Positions 1 to 7,186 of a stretch of DNA of 13,018 bases are shown here, one piece after another. The number at the start of each line of letters is the position of its first letter. Position 1 is the stretch's first letter. Position numbers and translations under genes: made by a program. The stretch is taken from the NCBI GenBank assembly GCA_030672375.1, contig DAOVGP010000039.1:1-13018 (forward strand), in the 5' to 3' direction. Source of the DNA: Candidatus Aenigmatarchaeota archaeon (lineage in GTDB: Archaea; Aenigmatarchaeota; Aenigmatarchaeia; CG10238-14). The notes below the pieces were generated by a model. It searched no databases and was not told the origin of the DNA. It was given only the letters and a program-made list of their open reading frames with translations.

Positions 1-200
1 TTGAACACTTAGAAGGAACTGAATACGAGCCAGAACAATTCCCAGGTTTGGTATACAGAATTAAAGACCCAAAAGTTGCATTCTTACTGTTCAGTTCTGG
101 TAAAATCGTGTGTACTGGTATTAGAAAAGTTGAAGATATAGAAATAGCTGTTAGAATGGTATCCAAAAAGTTAAAAAGTATTGGTGCCCTAAAGAAATAG
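1..200 (+). CDS. tbp: TATA-binding protein (TBP), C-terminal part
   Basis: The gene is cut by the window start; the frame begins at base 3 and stops with TAG at 198-200, giving about 65 residues. The peptide contains EPEQFPGLVYRI, then FLLFSSGKIVCTGIRK and an ending VSKKLKSIGALKK. This is the second half of the TBP saddle repeat: the 'E-FPGLVYR' strand, the 'LLFSSGK.V.TG' strands and the last helix. TBP binds the TATA box and recruits TFB and RNA polymerase, and TFB lies further along in this window. The stop is only 7 bp before the TTG start of MCM, so the two genes are probably co-transcribed. The family assignment is firm; the N-terminal half is not visible. Confidence 0.95.
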   Translation, partial: EHLEGTEYEPEQFPGLVYRIKDPKVAFLLFSSGKIVCTGIRKVEDIEIAVRMVSKKLKSIGALKK

Positions 201-207
201 GGATTTA

Positions 208-2217
208 TTGAAAAGAGAAGATATCATAGATAAGTTTTCTGAATTCTTGAGATATGAATGTTACAAGGACTTAGCTTTAGGTATCACAGAAGGAAAAAAA
301 TCTCTTCAGATTGATTTTTCTTTGGTTGATAAGTTCGATCCTTTGCTTGCTGATATCATATTAGAAAAACCTGAGGAAACCTTGAGTATATTGGAAGAAT
401 CCGTAGAACAGATAGATTTGCCACAGAAAGAAAAAGTCCATATAAGATTCTTCAACACTCCCGAAACAAGCAAGATAAGAATCAGGAATATTCGAGCGAA
501 ACATATAGGAAAGATGTTGTGTGTGGACGGTATCGTTAAGAGAGCATCCGAGGTTAGACCAGAAATTGCTGAAATAAATTTTGAATGCCCTGAATGTGGA
601 AAAATAATAACTGTGATACAAACAGAGAAGGACAAAACCGTTAAATCACCTGGGAGATGTGAATGTGGTTGTAGGAGAGGATTCAAACAAGTTGGCCAAA
701 GTCTTTATGATGCTAGATGGGTAACGATTGAAGAACCGTTTGAGATAACGACTGGTGAAAGACCGTCTGAAATAATGGTTTACTTAAAAGAAGATTTGAC
801 TTCTCCGAGGATGCGAAACAAGACAGATCCTGGGAATAGAATAAAAGTAATTGGAATACTCAAAGAAGTGCCGAAAAGAACTGTCAGAGGGAAAAAGACT
901 AGACAGATGGAAATACTATTGGATGCTAACAATATAGAGGCTGTGGAAGTGGAATGGGATGAGTTGGAAATAGACCCAGAAGATGAAAAGAAAATATTAA
1001 AACTAGCTAAAGACCCCCTCATTTATGACAAATTGATTGCATCACTTGCTCCAACCATGTATGGTATGGATGAAATCAAATTAGCTATCGTTCTTCAACT
1101 CTTCGGCGGAGAACGAAAAATCCTAAAAGACGGGACTAGAATTAGAGGTAACATTCATGTTTTGTTGATAGGAGACCCATCAGCTGGAAAGAGTCAATTA
1201 ATGCAACTCACTTCTAGAATGATTCCCCGTGCAAAATACGTTTCAGGAAGAGGCGTAACAGGAGCGGGTTTAACTGCAACTGTTATCAAGGACGAACAAT
1301 TCCTCGGAGGATGGGTTCTTGAAGCTGGAGCATTAGTCATGTGTAACAATAGTGTCTGTGCTATCGATGAGTTTTCACAAGTAGCTCCACACGATCAAGT
1401 TGCCTTACAGGAGGCGATGTCCTTAGGAACAATATCAATAGCTAAAGCTTCTATCGTGGCAACCCTGCCAGCTCAGACCGCTATACTAGCAGGCGGTAAT
1501 CCAAAATTAGGTAGGTTTGATCCTTACATACCGATCAGAGAACAAATTCCTATCAACGAAGTCTTGTTAAGTAGATTTGACCTGAAGTTTGCATTGAGAG
1601 ATGTACCTAACCCGGAAGCAGATGCTAAGTTGGCTGAACACATTCTTAGAATGAGACATTTTGAAGAGGAAAAAGCTAAACCTGTTATTGAACCAGAACT
1701 ATTAAGAAAATATATAGCTTATGCTAGAACTCAAATCCATCCTACCATGACAAAAAGAGCTGCAAGTGTTATAAAAGATTTTTACCTGAAAATGAGAACC
1801 AAAGCGGGAGGAGAAGCACCAGTTTCCATCACACTAAGGCAATATGAGGCACTAATGAGGTTAGCTGAGGCATCAGCAAAGATCAGGTTTAGTGATAAGA
1901 TTGAACTGAAAGATGCTGAAAGAGCTATTACGCTAATGAAAACATCATTGAGACAATTTGGTTTTGACCCTGAAACAGGAATGATAGATATTGACAGGGC
2001 AGAAGGTACGATGACTAGTGTCCAAAGAAGTAAGATAAGGATAATCCTAGATGTAATAAATGAATTAACAAGTATAATCGGGAAAACCATTCCAATTGAA
2101 GAAGTTGCAAGGAGAGTAAGAGAAGAGGGTGTTGATAATTTTGATGATATTTTAAGAAGAATGTTGAACGAAGGGTTAATTTTCAGTCCTAAACCAAACT
2201 TCTTACAGAAAGTTTAA
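208..2217 (+). CDS. mcm: Replicative DNA helicase MCM
   Basis: This is a 669-residue archaeal MCM, the hexameric ATPase that unwinds DNA at replication forks. The order is an N-terminal helical/OB domain, a zinc site (C127, C130, with C151/C153/C155 as the second half), the AAA+ core, and a C-terminal winged helix (about 605-669). Walker A is GDPSAGKS at 322-329, Walker B is CAIDEFSQ with D387/E388, sensor 1 lies in GGNPKLGRFDPY, and the arginine finger is R456 in LLSRFDLKF. Walker A differs from the usual MCM GDPGTAKS, and DEFSQ replaces the common DEFDKM, but the lysine, acidic pair and arginine finger remain, so it should be active. The start is TTG at 208: GGGAT lies exactly three bases before it, and the N-terminus matches family length. 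It follows TBP by 7 bp and precedes the RPA-like gene by 26 bp. Confidence 0.97.
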   Translation: MKREDIIDKFSEFLRYECYKDLALGITEGKKSLQIDFSLVDKFDPLLADIILEKPEETLSILEESVEQIDLPQKEKVHIRFFNTPETSKIRIRNIRAKHIGKMLCVDGIVKRASEVRPEIAEINFECPECGKIITVIQTEKDKTVKSPGRCECGCRRGFKQVGQSLYDARWVTIEEPFEITTGERPSEIMVYLKEDLTSPRMRNKTDPGNRIKVIGILKEVPKRTVRGKKTRQMEILLDANNIEAVEVEWDELEIDPEDEKKILKLAKDPLIYDKLIASLAPTMYGMDEIKLAIVLQLFGGERKILKDGTRIRGNIHVLLIGDPSAGKSQLMQLTSRMIPRAKYVSGRGVTGAGLTATVIKDEQFLGGWVLEAGALVMCNNSVCAIDEFSQVAPHDQVALQEAMSLGTISIAKASIVATLPAQTAILAGGNPKLGRFDPYIPIREQIPINEVLLSRFDLKFALRDVPNPEADAKLAEHILRMRHFEEEKAKPVIEPELLRKYIAYARTQIHPTMTKRAASVIKDFYLKMRTKAGGEAPVSITLRQYEALMRLAEASAKIRFSDKIELKDAERAITLMKTSLRQFGFDPETGMIDIDRAEGTMTSVQRSKIRIILDVINELTSIIGKTIPIEEVARRVREEGVDNFDDILRRMLNEGLIFSPKPNFLQKV

Positions 2218-2243
2218 ACCGAATCGGTATATTTTAGTTTTTA

Positions 2244-2993
2244 ATGTCATATATAAGAAGCATGAAAACTCTCAGACAGACGATGATACGATCAATGATT
2301 TCTGTTGTAATCAATGGTAAGTTCGTTAGAAAAGAGGGTATGGAACCTAGTTACATCTTGACAGAAATGGGACAGAAGATATCTAGGGTTAATATTCTCG
2401 GGACGTTAGTGGATAAATTCATGAGTGAAAACAGCAACTTTTCTACTATAACAGTGGATGATGATTCTGATTCCATCAGAGTTAAGGCATTTAGAGAGGA
2501 CGTAAACATTTTCAATAATTTTGAAGTTGGAGATTTGGTGATGGTTATAGGTAAGGTGAGAGAGTATATGGGAGAGAACTACATTATACCTGAGATTGTT
2601 AAGAAAATAGCAGACCCAAATTATGAATCCTTCCATAAGTTAGAGGTACTCAAACGATTGCTTGAACAAAAAAAGATTTTAGATGGTATCAAAAAAGAGA
2701 AAGAGAAGTTTGAAGACGTGGAAGAATTTAAAAAACATGTCAAAGAGAAATACGATGATAGTATTGAAGGTGTGATTGAAACTCTGGAAGTTGAAGAAGG
2801 AATGAAAGAGAAGGATCACAAGCCTCTTATCCTAGAAAAAATAGAACAATTAGACAAAGGAAAGGGAATTGAGTTTAGAAAACTTTTGGAAGAATCTAAA
2901 TTACCAGAAAACGAGTTCGAAGAAGTAATAAACGAACTGTTATCAGGGGGGATCTGTTACGAACCGGCTCCAGGAGTGATAAAGAAAGTCTGA
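2244..2993 (+). CDS. RPA-family single-strand DNA-binding protein (OB fold plus winged helix)
   Basis: The 249-residue protein starts RQTMIRSMISVVINGKFV, followed by KISRVNILGTLVDKF, FSTITVDDDSDSIRVKAFRED and VGDLVMVIGKVREYMGENYI. This pattern is the OB fold of the archaeal RPA-associated family (COG3390 type, RPA32-like). A charged, lysine- and glutamate-rich linker runs from about 125 to 200, and a winged helix (about 205-249) ends in EPAPGVIKKV. The layout OB, linker, winged helix is that of RPA32, which binds single-stranded DNA with a larger partner; no large RPA subunit is in the window. It sits just after MCM, consistent with a replication operon. ATG 2244 is the first start; ATG 2262 is a possible alternative, and no Shine-Dalgarno is evident for either. 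Confidence 0.88.
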   Translation: MSYIRSMKTLRQTMIRSMISVVINGKFVRKEGMEPSYILTEMGQKISRVNILGTLVDKFMSENSNFSTITVDDDSDSIRVKAFREDVNIFNNFEVGDLVMVIGKVREYMGENYIIPEIVKKIADPNYESFHKLEVLKRLLEQKKILDGIKKEKEKFEDVEEFKKHVKEKYDDSIEGVIETLEVEEGMKEKDHKPLILEKIEQLDKGKGIEFRKLLEESKLPENEFEEVINELLSGGICYEPAPGVIKKV

Positions 2994-3005
2994 ATCCAAC
3001 AATTC

Positions 3006-3048
3006 TTTAATAAAATAAAAAAGAAAGATTTTTATTGGAAAGAGTGAT
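3006..3048 (+). promoter_or_regulatory. Promoter and ribosome binding site of aIF2-beta
   Basis: An AT-rich TATA-like box (TTTAATAAAA, 3006-3015) lies about 30 bp before a clear ribosome binding site, AGAGTGAT (3041-3048), which is three bases from the ATG at 3052. This suggests aIF2-beta has its own transcript in addition to any read-through from MCM. The box assignment is inference from composition and spacing. Confidence 0.5.
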
Positions 3049-3051
3049 AGA

Positions 3052-3459
3052 ATGAAAACATACGAGGAAATGTTGAAAGAAGCGAGACAGGGCATTTCAG
3101 AGACTATAACAAAGGAAAGTAGATTAGAAATTCCAATTCCTCAATCCTTCATTCAAGGAAATAACACTTTCATAACTAACTTCACGGAAATAACAAACAG
3201 TATAAGAAGAGACCCGAAACATCTAGCAAAATTCTTATTCAGGGAATTAGCTAAGGCTGGTCACATAGATGGCAACAGATTAATTCTTCAAGGAAAGGTT
3301 ATCAGTAGTCTTATAAAGAAGAAGATTAATGACTATATGAAAGAGTTCGTCTATTGTAAGGAATGTAATAAACCAGATACACGCTTAGAAAAAGAGGACA
3401 GGATTAATTTCTTGAAATGTGAGGCGTGTGGAGCAAAACATGTCTTGAGACGTATTTAA
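3052..3459 (+). CDS. aif2b: Translation initiation factor aIF2 subunit beta
   Basis: The 135-residue protein has the full aIF2-beta layout. An N-terminal segment (MLKEAR, about 1-25) binds the gamma subunit. A central alpha/beta domain includes the typical NFTEITNSIRRDPKHLAKFLFREL and the GKV element near 81-83. A C-terminal zinc ribbon has C102-x2-C105 and C123-x2-C126. With the alpha and gamma subunits it forms the GTPase complex that delivers initiator Met-tRNA to the small ribosomal subunit; those subunits are not in the window. Length equals the family norm. The ATG at 3052 is supported by GTGAT three bases upstream. It lies 58 bp after the RPA-like gene. Confidence 0.96.
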   Translation: MKTYEEMLKEARQGISETITKESRLEIPIPQSFIQGNNTFITNFTEITNSIRRDPKHLAKFLFRELAKAGHIDGNRLILQGKVISSLIKKKINDYMKEFVYCKECNKPDTRLEKEDRINFLKCEACGAKHVLRRI

Positions 3460-3460
3460 G

Positions 3461-3504
3461 GCTTATAAGTATGAAACTCATAAATTTTATAATTCAGAGG
3501 TGAT
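3461..3504 (+). promoter_or_regulatory. Promoter and strong ribosome binding site of the histone-like gene
   Basis: GCTTATAAG (3461-3469) is a good archaeal TATA box; a transcript would begin near 3491. AGAGGTGAT at 3496-3504 is an almost full match to the Shine-Dalgarno consensus and lies three bases before a TTG codon at 3508. This site decides the TTG start. The gene therefore seems to be transcribed separately from aIF2-beta. Confidence 0.6.
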
Positions 3505-3507
3505 TTT

Positions 3508-3846
3508 TTGTCCGAAAGTCCAGAAAAAACTAAGAAATTACCATTTCCGACTGCACCAATTGTTAGGCTTATGAGGGAACATCTCGATAAAGATAAACTC
3601 ATAAAAAAAGAGGTAAAGGATGAAATGAACAAGTGGTTGGGAATGATGACTGAGAAAGCCACTAAGAAGATGAATGAAAAACCATACACGACTGTTGACT
3701 TAAGTACATTCAAAGAAGCCGTTCAGATATACAAAGATGTAGAAGAAATGGAAAAAGAAAAAAACAGAGTCGTTGCTCATCTAGAGAAAATAAAACAAGA
3801 TTGTGAATCTCTGATAAGAGATTTAGATAGAAAATTTAAGGTTTAA
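3508..3846 (+). CDS. Histone-fold protein with C-terminal coiled-coil tail (probable)
   Basis: The 112-residue protein starts at TTG with a strong ribosome binding site. Residues 11-25 (LPFPTAPIVRLMREH) match the first helix of archaeal histones, whose N-terminus reads LPIAPIGRIIKDAG. A long helix follows at about 30-56, then a short loop and YTTVDLSTFKEAVQIYK (60-76), resembling the L2 loop and third helix (KAEDIELAVRRF). Residues 77-110 form a charged heptad-like helix (EEMEKEKNRVVAHLEKIKQ and onward), a predicted coiled coil. The helix lengths and the AP-hR motif make a histone fold likely. The loop arginine that touches DNA in HMf-type histones does not line up (Y or K here), so DNA binding is uncertain. 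The tail may join dimers into larger assemblies. Family assignment was made by eye. Confidence 0.62.
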   Translation: MSESPEKTKKLPFPTAPIVRLMREHLDKDKLIKKEVKDEMNKWLGMMTEKATKKMNEKPYTTVDLSTFKEAVQIYKDVEEMEKEKNRVVAHLEKIKQDCESLIRDLDRKFKV

Positions 3847-3870
3847 ATTCGTTCCTTTATTTGTATTGAA

Positions 3871-4158
3871 ATGTTTTGGTGTAAGACTCATTCAATTAAG
3901 GGAAAATTTCTTGCAGCAGTTTGTGATAAATCTTTATTGGGAAAACGAATAGGTAAGAAATTGAAGATTAATGTTAATGAAAGTTTCTATGGAGGAGATC
4001 TCGTTAAAGAGGAGAAAGTTTTAGAATTGATGAAAAGATCAACCATATGCAATCTTTTAGGAAAGGAAATAGTAAAACTTGCTCTTGAAAAAAAGTTTAT
4101 TACAAAGGAAAATATTATGTTTATTGATGACATCCCACATGCCCAAATTATCAAGTAA
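3871..4158 (+). CDS. DUF424 conserved archaeal protein
   Basis: The 95-residue protein fits the archaeal DUF424 family (COG2412 type). It has an N-terminal strand pair with FLAAVCDKSLLGKRI, the signature FYGGDLV near 39-46, a central STICNLLGKEIVKLALEKK, and an ending IDDIPHAQ. Function is unknown; the family is broadly conserved in archaea and tends to sit beside translation or replication genes, as here. It starts 24 bp after the histone-like gene with no evident ribosome binding site. Its last 20 bp overlap the start of the pilin-like gene, suggesting coupled translation. Confidence 0.85.
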   Translation: MFWCKTHSIKGKFLAAVCDKSLLGKRIGKKLKINVNESFYGGDLVKEEKVLELMKRSTICNLLGKEIVKLALEKKFITKENIMFIDDIPHAQIIK

Positions 4159-4513
4159 AAAAGCACAATTCTTCATCCTTACTACAGTTGTTATTGTTGG
4201 TGTCTTCTATAGTTTGAGTAAATCTATCGATCCATATACTTTTGTGGATACTTCTGATGCAGCTTATGGTGAAGAAATTCTATTTTTCGATAACGTTAGG
4301 GATAAAAGTATAAAAACAGTTAGAATAAGCAATCCTGGCGAATTACTCTCTAATCTAGAAGAATACAAAAATTTCATCGAAGAGGTGGCTAGTAATAGGG
4401 GATATAATTTAGTATTTTATTATACAAACACGACAGATAGTGTAAAGATAAATATGGTTTTAACTTCTCAAAAGTATAGTTTGAGAGCGAACTTTACCAT
4501 TCCAAGACCTTAA
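4139..4513 (+). CDS. Pilin-like secreted/membrane protein with class III signal peptide
   Basis: Starting at ATG 4139 gives 124 residues. The N-terminus MPKLSSKKAQFFILTTVV is a class III (type IV pilin/archaellin-like) signal: basic residues, then KKA before QFF, then one hydrophobic helix to about residue 27. A prepilin peptidase would be expected to cut between A9 and Q10. The rest is an extracytoplasmic domain with two short helices and C-terminal strands (NLVFYYTNTT, KINMVLTSQKYSLRANFTI). Function is unknown; such proteins often belong to pilus-like surface structures, but no pilus ATPase or membrane gene is nearby. An upstream in-frame ATG (4079) exists but would add residues read entirely over DUF424, so it was rejected. 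Its end overlaps the convergent RFC large subunit by 20 bp. Confidence 0.7.
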   Translation: MPKLSSKKAQFFILTTVVIVGVFYSLSKSIDPYTFVDTSDAAYGEEILFFDNVRDKSIKTVRISNPGELLSNLEEYKNFIEEVASNRGYNLVFYYTNTTDSVKINMVLTSQKYSLRANFTIPRP

Positions 4514-5630
4514 AGTAAGGCAAAAATTCTTCTCTAACTTTTTTCACAGAACAATGCAAATTTTTAGAAAGTTTTATCAACTTTTCTTTATCTTCCTTTC
4601 TTTTAAATTTTGTCCTTCCTAAGAATTTTATTTTATCCGGGTATTCATACCTTGAAAACTTTCTATACATTTCTTTCTTTGACAATGCAACACCACCGGT
4701 CATCAAATCGATCATATATTTCTGGAATTTCCAGTTCTGTCTAATCTTTATTCTCTGTCTAAAAAGGTCTGCCCTTGACAACATATTATAAGCTTTTGCT
4801 ATTTCTTCGGGTTTCTCATACTCATTGATGATGTTCTGTTCAATCCACAAGAATATTTCATCAAAGTTTTTATCCACACTCTGAATCGATAATTTTGCTG
4901 CCAAAGCCGTTTTCGTCTTGAATATCATTTTTAGGGCATCAAAAATACTAGTTTCTTTTTCCCTCATTCCCAAACTTTCCAAATCATCCAATTTTATCTC
5001 TGTTTTTTCTCTCGCCAAACTTTCTAAATCATTTATCGCTGAACGCAGGTCACCCGCAGACCTCTTCGCTAATTGTCTCAAGACTTCTTTATCACATTTC
5101 AAATCCTCTTTCTGACAGATAAAGTCTAATCTCTTGATAATATCCCAGTAATAGACTTTACCGAATTTAATCAATAGACAATAAGAACGGAGTGAACGTA
5201 ATTTCATATTATAAGGATTGTTTGCTGTTAGGACGATGGGATGCCGAGATTCTTTTATAATTTTTATTATTTCTGTCGTTCCACCTCTATCTACCCTACC
5301 TGCCAACCCATCGATTTCGTCAATTAAAAAAAGTTTACTTTTCTTGAAAAGAGACATTTGTTTCATCGATTGTCCTATGACTTCTTTGATTTGTGAAGCT
5401 GTTCTGTAATCAGAGGCGTTAAGCTCGATGATTTCAAGATCCCTTTCTTTAGTTAATGCTTCTACAACACAGGTTTTACCCACACCAGTTGGTCCAAACA
5501 ATAACGCGGCTTTCTTACCCGGTTTCCATATTCTGAGCCAGTTAAGGAATTTCTCTACCGCCTTCTTCTGTCCAACTACTTCTGAAATTTTTTCAGGGGC
5601 GTATTTTTCCGTCCAAGGCATAATTATCAT
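4494..5630 (-). CDS. rfcL: Replication factor C large subunit (clamp loader)
   Basis: The 378-residue AAA+ protein begins MIIMPWTEKYAPEKISEVVGQ, the classic RFC box. Walker A is GPTGVGKT (46-53), Walker B is LFLIDEIDG with D104/E105, and sensor 1 is in LTANNPYNM. It lacks the SRC arginine-finger motif of the small subunit, as expected for the large one. With RFC small it loads the PCNA clamp onto primed DNA. It is shorter than many archaeal large subunits (about 400-500 residues): it ends after the collar region at FLPYFKVLEW, with no charged linker and no C-terminal PCNA-binding QxxLxxFF-like peptide. The start at 5630 overlaps the RFC-small stop as ATGA, which supports it over the ATG at 5621. 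The 3' end overlaps the convergent pilin-like gene. Confidence 0.95.
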   Translation of the reverse strand: MIIMPWTEKYAPEKISEVVGQKKAVEKFLNWLRIWKPGKKAALLFGPTGVGKTCVVEALTKERDLEIIELNASDYRTASQIKEVIGQSMKQMSLFKKSKLFLIDEIDGLAGRVDRGGTTEIIKIIKESRHPIVLTANNPYNMKLRSLRSYCLLIKFGKVYYWDIIKRLDFICQKEDLKCDKEVLRQLAKRSAGDLRSAINDLESLAREKTEIKLDDLESLGMREKETSIFDALKMIFKTKTALAAKLSIQSVDKNFDEIFLWIEQNIINEYEKPEEIAKAYNMLSRADLFRQRIKIRQNWKFQKYMIDLMTGGVALSKKEMYRKFSRYEYPDKIKFLGRTKFKRKEDKEKLIKLSKNLHCSVKKVREEFLPYFKVLEW

Positions 5631-6586
5631 TTTTTACTTAACATAAGAAATTGTGCCAACAATGCTTCGAGTTGTAATAACTCAGATCCACCCTGTGAAA
5701 TCCGGAAATCATATTCTCCAGTCATATCGATCAGTTTAATCTTATCCTCTTCAGGAACATCCAACTTGTAGATTTGACTGTGTATTTCTCGAATGATATC
5801 TTCTGCTGATAGTCCTTGAATCAATATCATATCATTCAATCTTTTCCTAGCATCCTTGAAATTTCCTTTCATCACTAACTTTAACATTTCCTCTACATCT
5901 CTAGGCTTAGCTCTGGCAGCAGCTTCGTAAACAACATCTTCAGTAATATTCTTTTTCAAACCAGCAGAAGCTTGGAGTAAATTGGCAACTCTCCTTAAAT
6001 CGCCTTCAGCAAGATTAAGTATTGCTTTTATTCCACTCGTGCTTATCTTGAGTTTCTCCCCTTTAACAATTCTATCAATATACTTTTTTTGGTGTTCTTC
6101 AGATAGTGGCCTAAACCTGAAGATTGCTGCTCTAGATTGGATAGGATCGATAATTCTCGAGGAATAATTACAGATGAGAACAAAACGTGCAGTCCTGGTG
6201 AAATTTTCCATAGTTCTTCTCAAAGCTTGTTGAGCATCCCTAGTTAAAGCATCAGCTTCGTCGAGTATAACTAACTTATATGGGACATTGCCTATAGCTT
6301 TCATCCGAGAAAAATCTTTTATTTTGTGCCTTACAATATCGATACCTCTTTCGTCTGATGCATTGGTTTCTAAAACGTTAGCTTTCCAATATTTACCGTA
6401 CAAATCACTAGCCATAGCTAAAGCACAAGTCGTTTTCCCTGTTCCAGCAGGACCAGCAAACATACAATGAGGAATGTTTTTATTCTTTACAAAGGCTTTT
6501 AGACGTTCGACTACATGTTTTTGGTTGATGACTTCCTTTAACGATTTGGGTCTGTATTTTTCAGCCCACACTTCGAATTCCATCAT
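5627..6586 (-). CDS. rfcS: Replication factor C small subunit (clamp loader)
   Basis: The 319-residue protein begins with the RFC box (VWAEKYRPKSLKEVINQ). Counting from the second methionine, Walker A is GPAGTGKT (44-51), Walker B is LVILDEADAL (D108EAD), and sensor 1 is ICNYSSRIIDPIQS. The arginine-finger motif reads SRAA instead of the usual SRC; R151 is kept, so it should still activate ATP hydrolysis in the next subunit. Collar-domain helices fill about 210-319. Four small subunits plus one large normally form the loader. No intein interrupts the gene. GTGAT lies three bases upstream of the first of two adjacent ATGs, favouring 6586. It is followed without a gap by RFC large. Confidence 0.97.
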   Translation of the reverse strand: MMEFEVWAEKYRPKSLKEVINQKHVVERLKAFVKNKNIPHCMFAGPAGTGKTTCALAMASDLYGKYWKANVLETNASDERGIDIVRHKIKDFSRMKAIGNVPYKLVILDEADALTRDAQQALRRTMENFTRTARFVLICNYSSRIIDPIQSRAAIFRFRPLSEEHQKKYIDRIVKGEKLKISTSGIKAILNLAEGDLRRVANLLQASAGLKKNITEDVVYEAAARAKPRDVEEMLKLVMKGNFKDARKRLNDMILIQGLSAEDIIREIHSQIYKLDVPEEDKIKLIDMTGEYDFRISQGGSELLQLEALLAQFLMLSKK

Positions 6587-6649
6587 TTAATCACTTCTTA
6601 TCTTTTAAGATTTACAGTAATTTATAATGAAAAAGTTTTCCGTGATATA
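6587..6649. promoter_or_regulatory. Shared divergent promoter of rfcS and the AK6-type kinase
   Basis: The 63-bp gap holds one near-symmetrical TATA box, TTTATAAT (6621-6628), readable on either strand. Rightward, its centre is about 26 bp from the kinase ATG, so that transcript would be nearly leaderless although GTGAT is present three bases before the ATG. Leftward, it would give a short leader carrying GTGAT before rfcS. Confidence 0.5.
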
Positions 6650-7186
6650 ATGAGGATAGCTATTAGTGGAGTGCCTGCAACTGGTAAGACTGAAATTTCG
6701 AAACTTCTATCAAAAAAACTTAATTACAGATTAATCTCAATAAACGAATTTGCAGAAGAATTGGATGCTTTCACTGGTTACGACAAGAAAATGGAATCCA
6801 GAATCCTCGACATGGCCAAACTCAAAAAAGAAATCAAAAAACTAAAAGGCAACATCATATTAGAGGGACACACATCCCATCTGTTTCCAGTTGATATGAT
6901 TATTGTTTTAAGGTGTAATCCTGAAATTTTGAAAAAGAGATTAAAGAAGAAATTCTCTTCTAATCTTTTGAAAATTCAAGTAAATCTAGAAGCGGAAATA
7001 CTCGGTGTCATAAGTTCTGAAGCAGTGATGAACAGTAGGAAAGTCTATGAAATAGATACTACCGATAAGAGCGTGAAAGAGAGCGTTAATGTAATTCTAA
7101 AAATTTTGAAAGGAGAGATTGAAGAATTTAAAGTCGGGAAAATTGATTGGTTAGAGGAATTTTCCAACTGGATTGACACTACTTAG
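6650..7186 (+). CDS. Adenylate kinase of the AK6/Fap7 type (ribosome-maturation NTPase)
   Basis: The 178-residue protein has Walker A GVPATGKT (7-14) directly after the first strand. The family pattern ILEGHTSHLFPVDMIIVLRC marks the Walker B/core region, and NLEAEILGVISSEA marks the lid-following helix. This is the AK6/Fap7 family (COG1936), which interconverts adenine nucleotides. By analogy with eukaryotic Fap7 it may also act as an ATPase in late small-subunit maturation with ribosomal protein S11. It diverges from rfcS. Its TAG stop overlaps the TctA-like stop codon on the other strand, so the two genes end tail to tail with a 4-bp overlap. Confidence 0.92.
   Translation: MRIAISGVPATGKTEISKLLSKKLNYRLISINEFAEELDAFTGYDKKMESRILDMAKLKKEIKKLKGNIILEGHTSHLFPVDMIIVLRCNPEILKKRLKKKFSSNLLKIQVNLEAEILGVISSEAVMNSRKVYEIDTTDKSVKESVNVILKILKGEIEEFKVGKIDWLEEFSNWIDTT

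Noticed and set aside
306..686. Open frames of 60-126 codons antisense to mcm, and similar ones opposite rfcL, rfcS, the TctA-like gene and tfb
   Set aside because: Each lies fully opposite a gene with a recognised family and has no promoter or family signature of its own; they are shadow frames.
4079..4138. Longer start (ATG 4079) for the pilin-like gene
   Set aside because: The added 20 residues lie over DUF424 and would put the class III signal in the interior, where it could not act.
7183..7186. Overlapping stop codons of the kinase and TctA-like genes as an error
   Set aside because: Both proteins are complete against their families; a tail-to-tail overlap of a few bases is normal in this compact genome.
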